In this document: positions 58,901-64,000 of the stretch, one piece after another | Layout: each line of letters begins with the position of its first letter | Numbering within the stretch: position 1 is the first letter of the stretch | Assembly: GCA_948146395.1 (NCBI GenBank) | Contig: OX411559.1 | Location: forward strand, 1,058,001 to 1,122,000 | Direction of reading: 5' to 3' | Source: Fragum whitleyi | Lineage: Eukaryota; Mollusca; Bivalvia; Cardiida; Cardiidae | Length of the DNA: 64,000 nucleotides | The notes under the pieces: model-generated | What the model was told of the DNA's origin: nothing | Seen by the model: only the letters and a program-made list of their open reading frames with translations | Database searches by the model: none | Made by a program: the position numbers and the translations under genes

Positions 58901-61882
58901 AAGGGGGTTTAATGTTTGTTACCTTTATATTAGCTGTATAAGATAACACCTTATTTGAGTCCTTGCAATCTGACCACAGAGCCTATCTCCCAAAGTATAA
59001 TAGCTATCAACTTGAGACTTTATGGGTGGATAGATCTTATGGGGGAGAAGTACTATGCACAAGAACTACAACTCTTGCTTGCACAATTTTGGAGTTATTG
59101 CCCTTTGTTATTTTTGATACTGAGATATTTTTCGGAGCACATCTTCTAGAGTATAATAGCTATCAACTTGAAACTTTATGTATAGGTAGATCTTATGGAG
59201 GAGAAGAGCAGTGCACAAGAACTACAACTTTTACTTGCATAATTTTTGAGTTATTGCCCTTTGTTATTTTTGATACTTAGATTTTGTCTGGAGCATATCT
59301 CCTGAAGTATTATAGCTATCAACTTGAATTTTTATGGGTTGAATGATCTCATGGGGGACAAGTGCAGTGCACAAGAACTACAACTCTTGCTTGCATAATT
59401 TTGGAGTTATTGCCCTTTGTTATTTTTGATACTTAGATTTTAGGTAAATCTCTGACAGTACAAAAGAATCTTTATTATATTAGGCTTCAGTTTACTATCA
59501 AGCTTTCGTGGTAGGGGATGTCCATGTCTAACATGGCTCTTGTTTTTGTGACAATGCCTTATTCGGGGAGCATAATCCGTCTCTGAAGGCTCTTGTTTTT
59601 TTGTTTGTTTTTTTATAAAACTAAACACTGTTTAAAACGATGTCTAGAAATTTTGGATATTACAACATAAGCCTTATATCTAGAGCTTTCTCATACAATT
59701 CATGACAAATTCTTACTGTACACAAAAATGACGAGGTTCACAAACATAAGAAATTGGCCCTGAATGTAAATTTTTCACATTTCTGAAGTATACAATTAAA
59801 GCTACCTTTTACCATTAACCTTTACAATCTCTCAAATACTGTATAGAATATATTTCAATCCCACACAGTTTCATTGAAATAAGCCAACAAAGTGGCCTAA
59901 ATCTGCTAAAATGCATAATTTTCCCCAAAAATAGTTGTTTAAAGTTAAAAAAAATATGAAGCTCCTCTTGCCACACCTCAAAATTTTCATCAAGTAATAT
60001 TTATGTCTTCTTAAAGGTTCAAGTGAAATATTGTAGTGTGCCAAATTTGGCTTCACATTTTTTTGGTTGCATAAATTTCAAATTACAAAATGTACATGAA
60101 AAAAGAGCAATTTTACAGTTTTAGGGCTGCTATAATGCCATTTTTTATCCAAGAATATTCTTTGAACAATTTGAGAGAAAGGGATAAGGGTAACCATGAA
60201 AGCTTGATATTATTTGAACATTAGAAATCTACAAAAATATTATTTTATTAAAGGGAGGTAATAAATATTGCTTATTTTGTTCATCTTGAACAAAATAGCA
60301 ATATTGGATTACCTCCCTCAAATTTCATTCAAAACTCACTCCACACACTCATTCAATTTTATTCCAAAATCATTCATCTTGTCAATTTCAGGATATTGTT
60401 AACTGTATGACATATTTGAATGAATTTTTTCACAAAATATTCCTTGTCACCAAACCTTGGGCATAACATCAAGATTTTGTATAATTCTACCGGTTTATGT
60501 TACGACTCTGGTATTCTTGATTTCAAGTGTATTGAAGATAATTCTCGGTGGGTTTATATTTGGCTGTGTATGTTACGACTCTGGCATTTTGTATTTCAGG
60601 TGTATTGAAGATAATTCTTGGAGGAGATGATTTTCAGCATTTGTTGGATGAAGTTATAAACTCAGTAAAATATGAAGAATTGAATAGGTAAGTAAAAAAG
60701 ATGTCTTACCTCTTAAAAAGCGTCTGGCAATCTAGAGGTCCTGGGCTTGGTCTTCTTCAGCAGCACTCATCCTTTTCGACTATTTGTCTCTCACCAATGG
60801 GTTGATAATCTATTTGAGCTATCAGCTGGAGGCTAGGAAAGGGTGTGGTGGTAGTACTGGTGTGAGAAATACCTGGAATCCATTGGTAGGTGCTCGAGCC
60901 GACGCAATATAATTGAAAAATTATTGAAAGCGGCATAAAACCCCATTCAAACAATTAAATTACATCTTTACAATACTACTTTTACCTAGAAAAAGTAAAA
61001 CAAAAATGAAATTGTTGTATACAACTACAGTAAAAGGTATATTAAGTGACCTGTTACAGGGCCAAAAAAAAATGGTCATTAAAGAATATCAAGGGGGTAG
61101 CACAACACTATTGCAAGTGCCTATAATGCACTGATTTCTGGATATGGTGGCTTAGTACAAGTTTTATTGACATATAACAATATTTTCTTTATATGAAGGG
61201 GATTTTTTTAAAATGGTTGCAAAATAAAATGGTCCCTTGATATACAATTACTTGGTCACTCAAGCAAGAACAATTGTACTAATAGTAATAAGTCCATTTT
61301 ATGTTTCTGTTTCATGCATGGTAAATATCCGGCAATCAATGTGAAGCCTCCCTTAAAAACATCATTATTTGTATCATTAACATTACATATTTATTATCAA
61401 ACTGCAAAATTTTGCTGATGAAATCAAAAACTATGTTGAAATTTGCTCCATATTTTGTGAAAAATAAACAATAAACATTTATCTTTTGAGGTGACTGTCA
61501 AAAATGATTTGATCAGATAAAATGTTATTTGAGCTTATTTTGAATACAAAATGTTTATTTCTATTCTAATCATTATCTTGATGTTTAAGACATATTGCCT
61601 TGGAAGTCAAAGCTTTAGCAAACAGTTTTGATTAATGCTTAGATTGCACTCTATTTAAGCATTATTCAAAAAAAAAAACTTGAATCAGACCTGTTGAAAT
61701 ATCCCAAAAAATGGCAATTTGTTTGAAACAAAGTTTAAGTTTTATTAGTTAGAAGGTATTATTGATATTGTTTCAGACATGTATGGTACAGCATTCTTGA
61801 CCTACTTATTGAAGAAGTTTTTCCCGAAATCAACTCCCAGGAATTACAGCGGAAATTGAGTACAGCCGTCGAAAAGTCATGA
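41913..61882 (+). CDS. SNX19: Sorting nexin-19 orthologue, complete 11-exon gene
   Basis: Joining 41913-43961, 45906-46038, 47254-47354, 48568-48693, 49598-49777, 50823-50925, 52452-52643, 55342-55483, 56161-56345, 60600-60687 and 61777-61882 gives 3,405 nt, one open frame ending in TGA, 1,134 aa. All ten introns are GT-AG and every phase matches. Visible order: hydrophobic stretch at residues 29-68, PXA domain about 148-342, acidic/Ser-rich linker, PX domain about 655-785 with RRFREF at 704-709 and a Pro-rich loop (GPKKILPSLPFGN) at 731-743, second linker, Nexin-C about 975-1125. RRFREFVNLQTRLEE and the GPKK...LPFGNM stretch are characteristic of SNX19. Family knowledge: mammalian SNX19 is ER-anchored, binds PI3P through PX and tethers endolysosomes to the ER; human SNX19 is somewhat shorter (about 990 aa). 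The start ATG has A at -3 and G at +4. The longer linkers account for the extra length. Confidence 0.93.
43092..43151 (+). repeat. 15-bp in-frame minisatellite in SNX19 exon 1
   Basis: CTACAGCCTGATACT four times (the first unit reads CCAAATACT), encoding LQPNT then three LQPDT at residues 394-413 in the disordered linker. Confidence 0.95.
43962..45905 (+). other. SNX19 intron 1
   Basis: 1,944 bp. Contains repeat L at 45471-45793 (AGGGCTCGTGTTTGACCC ... TGAAGCCCTGA ends) and a partial L near 44525-44590. Very low CpG: about 4 in the first kilobase by hand count. Confidence 0.8.
45906..46038 (+). CDS. SNX19: SNX19 exon 2 (PX domain core)
   Basis: Acceptor tattacag|TAC, donor AAAG|gtattg; enters in phase 0, leaves in phase 1. 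It encodes residues 684-727, with RRFREF at 704-709, the basic PX motif that contacts the 3-phosphate in PI3P-binding PX domains, followed by VNLQTRLEE. Confidence 0.93.
46127..46410 (+). mobile_element. Bivalve-type repeat N (intron 2)
   Basis: TTAGCTCGGCTGTTTTTGGA start, GGCATGACAAAG, ACCTTGGTCATATC, GAAGATATCTTCATGAAACT, GCAGTGCTCTTGTTTT end. Relatives at 52717-53042 and 56396-56600. Non-coding. Confidence 0.7.
46518..46573 (+). repeat. Hairpin H (intron 2)
   Basis: GGTGCAAAACAGTTGTTACT ... AGTTACAACTGTTTTGCACT around CTATATACATAGG; about 22-bp stem. Confidence 0.8.
46722..46805 (+). repeat. Repeat E fragment (intron 2)
   Basis: ATTTCTCAACAAAACCCCAT, TAATTTGAATTGTCTC, AATTCCAAAGAGAACCCAC; diverged relative of 51667-51790. 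Confidence 0.55.
47254..47354 (+). CDS. SNX19: SNX19 exon 3 (PX Pro-rich loop)
   Basis: Acceptor gaattacag|AT, donor CAG|gtactt; completes a split Asp codon and ends in phase 0 (residues 728-761). It holds the GPKK...LPSLPFGNM membrane-insertion loop and the NRRSLLDGFLQ helix of PX. Confidence 0.93.
47375..47707 (+). mobile_element. Repeat M (intron 3)
   Basis: Begins about 20 bp after exon 3. TGTCTACGGACAAGCTAAGG, GAAGAAAATCCC...CATTTTCTTCATTGA inner palindrome, GACTTGTCCAGGGACA, ends CAAGTTGGGCATGGGAATTC. Copies at 51818-52185 (reverse) and 57063-57395. Confidence 0.7.
47745..48095 (+). mobile_element. Repeat L (intron 3)
   Basis: GTGTCATTGACTCCTTAGCC start region, T-run then G-run at 48025-48055, ends TTGGATCAAACACAAGCTCT. 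Confidence 0.6.
48379..48505 (+). mobile_element. Hairpin repeat C (intron 3)
   Basis: CTGCGTTTAGGATCAC outer arm, CCCTGCTTTGCATGTGC / CTGCATGCAAAGCAGGG inner stem, GATCCTGAACGCAGG right end. CpG positions of outside copies read TG/CA here in both arms. Confidence 0.88.
48568..48693 (+). CDS. SNX19: SNX19 exon 4 (end of PX domain)
   Basis: Acceptor ttttgtag|GGT, donor CAG|gtaatc, phase 0 at both ends, 42 codons (762-803). SSEELKQFLGY matches the last helix of PX. The acceptor lies only about 60 bp downstream of a hairpin repeat (48379-48505). Confidence 0.92.
48758..49075 (+). mobile_element. MITE family A with nested SINE tail (intron 4)
   Basis: TACAGTTAACAACATTGTG start; interrupted at about 48790-48860 by a 5'-truncated SINE-A (CTGAAAAAATGTTGAAAGCA ... 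(TCAA)n); resumes ATGATTTAGAATTACTTTGG; centre CAATATTGCTTATTTTG. Right TIR absent. Confidence 0.82.
49118..49330 (+). mobile_element. Bivalve-type repeat, truncated (intron 4)
   Basis: GCTCAAGGTGAGCTATTATG, GGATGTCTGTCATGC, TGCACTCTAGAGGCCACATT; the same end as the minus-strand element at 7010-8065. Confidence 0.65.
49335..49490 (+). mobile_element. Repeat J, short diverged copy (intron 4)
   Basis: AATAATCTTTTGTTTTTCAA against GGAAACAATTGATTATCC; inner TTTTCACTTGTGGCTTCACC then ACTTGTGAAAA. Outside copies read CGTGGCTCCGCCACTCG here: CpG lost in the gene. Confidence 0.65.
49598..49777 (+). CDS. SNX19: SNX19 exon 5 (PX to Nexin-C linker)
   Basis: Acceptor attacag|AGG, donor GAG|gtaagt, phase 0 at both ends, 60 codons (804-863). 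It starts with an amphipathic helix (RLVKTMSGVFDKIVEGLP), then turns acidic (DDKKDEPEQLEDKD). The boundaries rest on splice consensus and frame, since this linker is poorly conserved. Confidence 0.88.
49778..50822 (+). other. SNX19 intron 5
   Basis: 50327-50375 is a repeat K hairpin (AGACTAAGATCAGCCTGCAC ... AGTCTGATCTTAGCATAC). A partial hairpin TGTATGAGAAAAAAA...TTTTTTCATACAATACA spans 50032-50140. Nothing coding. Confidence 0.7.
50823..50925 (+). CDS. SNX19: SNX19 exon 6 (linker)
   Basis: Acceptor attatttcag|ACC, donor CTTG|gtaata; phase 0 in, phase 1 out, 34 codons plus one base (864-897). Not conserved enough to recognise alone, but it keeps the frame between exons 5 and 7. Confidence 0.82.
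51067..51295 (+). mobile_element. Palindromic MITE D with duplicated right end (intron 6)
   Basis: TTAAGGTAGTGGATTCAAAA ... GGTCCACTACCCTTAA (to 51230), then GTGAAAGATCATGAGTTCTG ... AGGTCCACTACC again to 51295. Centre CCTAATGGTTTCATTAGG. Confidence 0.85.
51413..51610 (+). mobile_element. SINE-A, tail missing (intron 6)
   Basis: Head GCGACCATCATGGCGCAGTT...AAGTTCGATCCCC with CCTCCCAATC anticodon region; body CTCCCACCAATGGGTCGATA, TATGTGGGATAGCAGCTGG. Stops after AATACCGGGAATC. Confidence 0.8.
51667..51790 (+). mobile_element. Repeat E (intron 6)
   Basis: Inverted repeat: AATCCTATGTTGTGGGTACT...TTTGAATCGTCTTGA / GAGACGATTCCAATGAGC...AACACAGGATT. About 120 bp, possible small foldback element. 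Confidence 0.75.
51818..52185 (-). mobile_element. Repeat M, reverse copy (intron 6)
   Basis: GGGGTGTGGAATTCCCATGC, ACTTGTCCATGGACAACTTA, AATGAAGAAAATGCTC...AGTATTTTCTTCCC. Confidence 0.7.
52243..52360 (+). mobile_element. Repeat E, second intron 6 copy
   Basis: AAAATCCTATATTGTGGGTA ... GACAATTCCAATGAGTACCT, ACATAGGGTTTGAGCAAG. Only about 90 bp before exon 7. Confidence 0.75.
52452..52643 (+). CDS. SNX19: SNX19 exon 7 (Ser/Pro-rich linker)
   Basis: Acceptor cttcctacag|GTG, donor CATG|gtaaaa; phase 1 in and out. It encodes residues 898-961, a Ser/Pro/Thr-rich segment (SSRTPSPSPRQT) and then a basic MEKSEKLKKRELK helix. CpG and TCG codons are commoner here than in the flanking introns. Confidence 0.85.
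52717..53042 (+). mobile_element. Bivalve-type repeat N (intron 7)
   Basis: TTAGCTCGTTTGTTATCTGA start, GTTGGCATGAAAAACTTTAA, GAAGATATCTTCATGAAACT, AGTGCTCTTTTTTT end. Confidence 0.7.
53827..54681 (+). mobile_element. Hairpin repeat C split by a long insertion (intron 7)
   Basis: 53827-53930 holds CCTGCATTCCAGTTGAC, ACCCTGCTTTACACGTAC and TGCATGCAAAGCAGGGT; the matching right tip TTCTGAATGCAGG is at 54669-54681. About 740 bp separate them. Confidence 0.75.
53931..54668 (+). mobile_element. Bivalve-type repeat inserted in hairpin C
   Basis: GCCAGCGAGCTATTGTCATA start, repeated TCTCCTCCCAAACCA and AATTTCAATGAAACTT units (three or four, about 100 bp apart), ends GGCCCTCTTGGGCCTCTTG. Non-coding. 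Confidence 0.72.
54770..54795 (+). repeat. T homopolymer (intron 7)
   Basis: About 24 consecutive T; length may be unreliable. Confidence 0.9.
54796..55341 (+). other. Remainder of SNX19 intron 7
   Basis: 55155-55240 (CAGTAATCAGACGCTTCCAA) resembles a scrap of family A. Otherwise AT-rich. Confidence 0.5.
55342..55483 (+). CDS. SNX19: SNX19 exon 8 (start of Nexin-C)
   Basis: Acceptor tcttttctag|ATA, donor AACAA|gtaagt; phase 1 in, phase 2 out (962-1008). LLDILTELLRGQDNWLCRETVMKSTRQVFG is the typical first helix pair of the Nexin-C domain. Confidence 0.93.
56044..56086 (+). repeat. Hairpin H, short copy (intron 8)
   Basis: TTATTGTAAGTGTCCATAAA and TCATAGGAACTTACAATAG; about 16-bp stem. Confidence 0.7.
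56161..56345 (+). CDS. SNX19: SNX19 exon 9 (Nexin-C middle)
   Basis: Acceptor cttcatacag|GTA, donor CCTG|gtatgt; phase 2 in, phase 1 out (1009-1070). FYLKKLREAFWPN matches the conserved Trp-Pro segment of Nexin-C, followed by RPPLTDLQREVLIKQA. Confidence 0.93.
56396..56600 (+). mobile_element. Bivalve-type repeat N, partial (intron 9)
   Basis: TTAGCTCAGCTGTTTCTTGG, AGAAAAACTCATCG, GCTGATAACTCTTCATGCAT. The CpG sites of the family are largely gone. Confidence 0.6.
57063..57395 (+). mobile_element. Repeat M (intron 9)
   Basis: GTCCATGGACAAGTAAAGGT, CACTTGTCCAGGATCAAAAT, and an inner palindrome AAATGAAGAAAATGC / GCATTTTCTTCATTT. Confidence 0.7.
57622..58260 (-). mobile_element. MITE family A split by SINE-A (intron 9)
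   Basis: TACAGTAAGTAAAATCATG start, ATTGTTCAAAATGATCG, AATATTGCTAATTTTGTCCT; SINE at 57901-58172; resumes ATTCAAAACTCACTCCTTCC to AATTTCAAGATGTG. The SINE is flanked by similar TTCATTGGAAACTTGCT and TTTATTCAAAACTCACT, probably a decayed target-site duplication. Confidence 0.85.
57901..58172 (+). mobile_element. SINE-A inside MITE A (intron 9)
   Basis: Head GCCGTCACGGTGCAGTTGGT, CTGTCAATCTAGAGG, GTTCAATCCCCAACGAC; full body and (TCAA)n tail. Confidence 0.88.
58384..59610 (+). mobile_element. Composite element with two internal tandem arrays (intron 9)
   Basis: Starts TATGCTCCCCGAAGGGAGAG and closes TTCGGGGAGCATAATCC, so the ends are inverted. After a GTCCGTCCGTCCGTCC tract, one ~174-bp unit (CCTAGTCT...) occurs twice from 58622; then a ~157-bp unit (AGTATAATAGCTATCAACTT) occurs three times, at about 58985, 59142 and 59298. 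No transposase frame; looks non-autonomous. Confidence 0.78.
60240..60407 (-). mobile_element. MITE family A, half copy (intron 9)
   Basis: AAAGGGAGGTAATAAATATT, central TTGTTCATCTTGAACAAAA palindrome, then CACTCATTCAATTTTATTCC to TTGTTAACTGTA. Confidence 0.85.
60496..60641 (+). repeat. 73-bp duplication of the exon 10 acceptor region
   Basis: TATGTTACGACTCTGG ... GTGTATTGAAGATAATTCT occurs at 60496 and, exactly 73 bp on, at 60569. The second copy contains the used acceptor (TTTCAG|G); the first reads TTTCAA|G. Confidence 0.9.
60600..60687 (+). CDS. SNX19: SNX19 exon 10 (Nexin-C)
   Basis: Acceptor tgtatttcag|GTG, donor ATAG|gtaagt; phase 1 in, phase 2 out (1071-1099, VLKIILGGDDFQHLLDE). The junction is duplicated 73 bp upstream, but the upstream copy reads CAA instead of CAG before the exon, so it is not a usable acceptor. 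Confidence 0.93.
60719..60958 (+). mobile_element. SINE-A, 5' truncated (intron 10)
   Basis: GTCTGGCAATCTAGAGGTCC (tRNA remnant), body CTCTCACCAATGGGTTGATA, tail AAAGCGGCATAAAACCCCAT. Begins about 30 bp after exon 10. Confidence 0.82.
61089..61776 (+). other. SNX19 intron 10, 3' part
   Basis: One arm of hairpin H at 61089-61125 (TAGCACAACACTATTGCAAG). Otherwise AT-rich with very few CpG. Confidence 0.6.
61777..61882 (+). CDS. SNX19: SNX19 exon 11 (C-terminus and stop)
   Basis: Acceptor ttgtttcag|ACA; completes a split Arg codon and ends TCA TGA (1100-1134). HVWYSILDLLIEEVFPEI is the last Nexin-C helix. No clear AATAAA lies within 100 bp; ATTAAA variants occur near 62004 inside an inserted repeat, so the poly(A) site is not assigned. 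Confidence 0.92.
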
Positions 61883-61955
61883 TGATTGATTGAAGGATAT
61901 ACTTTTTTTTATTGATGCATAACCTTTAGAGCTGGGATGAGTAATCAAGTAACCA

Positions 61956-62197
61956 GGGGCCTGTTTTACTTAACATTTTTCGATATATTTTGTGTAAGTC
62001 AAAATTAAAGCTGCTTCTACAGTAGTAACTCAATATTGAATTCTGCCATGCATCATTTCATTGGAATTGTCTTCTCAAGACGATTCCAATGAGATATTGC
62101 AAGGCAGAATCTAACATTTAATTAAAAATACCAGGTAAGATTTGAGATTTTGACTTACAGTTTAATTTTTCGAAAGAAGTTTAGTAAAACGGCCCCA
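61956..62197 (+). mobile_element. TIR repeat F just downstream of SNX19
   Basis: GGGGCCTGTTTTACTTAAC / GTTTAGTAAAACGGCCCC ends; inner GAATTCTGCCATGC / GCAAGGCAGAATC; centre TGGAATTGTCTTCTCAAGAC. Starts 74 bp after the stop codon, so it may lie in the 3' UTR. Confidence 0.82.
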
Positions 62198-62247
62198 GGT
62201 ATCAGGTAGGGTAATGTTCTTACCTGTGTCTTGAATAATTACCCAGT

Positions 62248-62490
62248 ATGTGACTGCCTTGGTGGCCTATGGTAAAAGCACTCATTCTGTGACCTAGATG
62301 TCCGTGGTTTGAGCCCAGCTGTCACTGGGTGTGTTTATGGGCAAAACACACAATTGCCATCCCCAGTTCACCCAGCTGTAAAATTGGGTAGCAGTGGGGT
62401 TAAACTACTGCCTCTCTCTCCTTTGGGGAGGTGAAAACATCAGGATTGAGTGTTCAAGAGCAATTCTATAAGCTTAAGCTTTCGTTGTAA
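62248..62490 (+). mobile_element. V-SINE-like tRNA-derived SINE
   Basis: GCCTATGGTAAAAGCACTCA, GTCCGTGGTTTGAGCCC (B box), GGGCAAAACACACAATTGCC, CCAGTTCACCCAGCTGTAAA, AGGATTGAGTGTTC and TTCTATAAGCTTAAGC. Same family as the minus-strand copy at 41297-41545. Confidence 0.8.
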
Positions 62491-62818
62491 TCAAACAAAA
62501 ATGAATTAGTATAAACTTACTAAACAAGTCAGTATCTGACTTGTATCTAAGCACATATGTACCTTAGATGTCAACTTTAAAAAAGCATTGAAGACTGTTT
62601 AAAACAGTCTTCCATTTTGTTTCTGGAGTTGATTTCCAGATGGTCCTACAGACTCAAATACGATAGTCACAGACTCACAACACCTTGTGTCCCTTAAAAC
62701 TATATATCGGAATTTGTATGTTTGAACCCATTTAACAGAAATTCCAAATTCCCCTTTGTATTAAATTGATACAATTGATATATGGACAGTATTCATTGGG
62801 TACTCAGTTATCCATTGT

Positions 62819-63228
62819 AGGGCTTGTGCTAGCTTTTTAAACTTCGGAGTCATTGACCCCTTAACCATAAAATTCTGGGGGGTCAAAACTGGTTTTGAAG
62901 GGGTCAAAAAGAGCAAAATATTAAAACTTTTAAGTCTTAAAGTAATCTATATACTTGAAACAACATGAACAATAAAGTGTAGACACACTTTATTGTTTTT
63001 CATGAACAATAAAGTGTAGACACACTTTATTGTTTATGTTGTTTCAATTTTATAGATCTATTGTAATAGTATGAAGAAAACATTTGTTTATATAATATTT
63101 TATATTGCATGGGTTGCACAAATGGAAATTTGGTTGGATCAAATTGACGCTTTGCAGGAAATTTTTTAGGGTCAAAATTGGATTTTGGGAGTCAAAAGCC
63201 TGTTTTAAGGGTCAAACACAAGCTCTGC
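62819..63228 (+). mobile_element. Repeat L containing a double hairpin
   Basis: GTAGGGCTTGTGCTAGC start and GGTCAAACACAAGCTCTGC end are inverted. TCATTGACCCCTTAACCATA is shared with 47745-48095. The middle is taken by the hairpin at 62955-63047. Confidence 0.65.
62955..63047 (+). repeat. Double 37-bp hairpin with outer arms
   Basis: CATGAACAATAAAGTGTAGA begins at 62964 and 63001; each unit folds AACAATAAAGTGT / ACACTTTATTGTT. Outer arms TGAAACAACAT / ATGTTGTTTCA enclose both. Each unit carries AATAAA. Confidence 0.88.
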
Positions 63229-64000
63229 ATGGGTAACAAGATCTCATGTACCCGGGTTCAGAATTTCTACTTGTCGGACCCCAGCTGTAATTAAACCTTG
63301 TCATACTGAATTAAAAACCTATTGCACTCATACCAAAGTACTGAAAGTCCTAGAATCAAAGGATGTTGGCATTCTTTCTGTTTGAATATTTTTTTCATGA
63401 TCAACTTTGCCTTGAAAGGAGACAATAAGGTGATGTATACTAAGATCAGACTGCACATAGGTGCAGGCTGATCTTTGTCTTTACCTCTTGCAGAAGAAGG
63501 AATATTCCGGATTCAGCATGGCAAGGGTTAAGTGCATAATCTGATAAGTACACTTAGGCGGCTTGGTGTCAAAGAATTGTAAACTAGACAAAACTAAGAA
63601 ATTGCAGTGAAAATAGAATACAAAAGTGGAAAAGTTCTGAGCCAAAGATTGTTAAAAAATTTTGTTACTCAACTTAGAATCTACTCAGTTTTCAAATTCT
63701 TTTCAAAGTATTTTAGCCAAAACTGTACTGAAAATGCCTATTTGAATATCTCTTCAGTCTTTTCTTTTAAGTTTAAAGCTTTTTTTAAGGATTAAGCTGA
63801 AATTAAACACTTTTTCTGACTTAATCTTTTAGTAAATTCTATGTTGAGTACAAAAAACAGTTGTATGATCTTGGACATTGATGTTTGATTGAAGAAAACT
63901 ACTGAGCTACTGATAGGGAAGTATATTTTGAATTTCAAAATGAACAACATAAAAAGAACAAGCTCAAAGTCTATGTTGTGGGTACTCATTGTAACTGTCT
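63229..64000. other. Downstream flank; repeat K and edge of repeat E
   Basis: 63430-63530 is repeat K (ACTAAGATCAGACTGCACAT, GGTGCAGGCTGATCTTTG). 63964-64000 (GTTGTGGGTACTCATTG) is the left part of repeat E cut by the window edge. No gene recognised; CpG stays low. Confidence 0.55.

Noticed and set aside
58955..59280. Overlapping frames with repeated YNSYQLETL
   Set aside because: The repetition follows the 157-bp tandem unit; the two frames overlap and neither starts with a sensible context.
60420..60608. Extra exon upstream of SNX19 exon 10
   Set aside because: The duplicated junction lacks AG at the splice position and adding it would break the frame.

Overview
This is eukaryotic nuclear DNA from an AT-rich invertebrate genome, most likely a mollusc and probably a bivalve. 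The grounds are the tRNA-derived SINEs with (TCAA)n tails, the core-domain and V-SINE-like elements, the long non-autonomous repeats with AAGGTGAGC and ATTTCAATGAAAC motifs common in bivalve genomes, and a split gene with short exons and GT-AG introns. No database search was possible, so the species assignment is an inference.

One protein-coding gene can be rebuilt from end to end: a sorting nexin 19 (SNX19) orthologue on the + strand, 41913-61882. It has 11 coding exons, all introns are GT-AG, the frame is open throughout, and the product is 1,134 residues. The order is N-terminal membrane segments, PXA domain, long acidic/Ser-rich linker, PX domain, second linker, Nexin-C domain. This is the layout of the ER-anchored, phosphoinositide-binding SNX19/SNX13/SNX14/SNX25 group.

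The first 41 kb hold no convincing gene. They are a nest of non-autonomous mobile elements. The dominant one is a palindromic, TA-flanked MITE of about 400-450 bp (family A here) with some 23 full or partial copies (about 8 kb in total). Around it lie several other inverted-repeat families: a ~129-bp hairpin (C), a ~165-bp palindrome (D), a ~250-bp TIR element (I), a ~180-bp mariner-like MITE (B), families F, G and J, tRNA-derived SINEs often nested inside MITEs, long bivalve-type repeats with internal tandem arrays, and microsatellites. The SNX19 introns carry the same families plus repeats M, N and L and a composite element at 58384-59610.

The most informative large-scale signal is CpG content. 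It is ordinary in the first 41.9 kb and at the start of SNX19, then falls sharply through the gene body. Copies of the same repeat families have lost CpG inside the gene but kept it outside. This fits invertebrate gene-body methylation of SNX19 in the germ line and uses the repeats as a built-in control.
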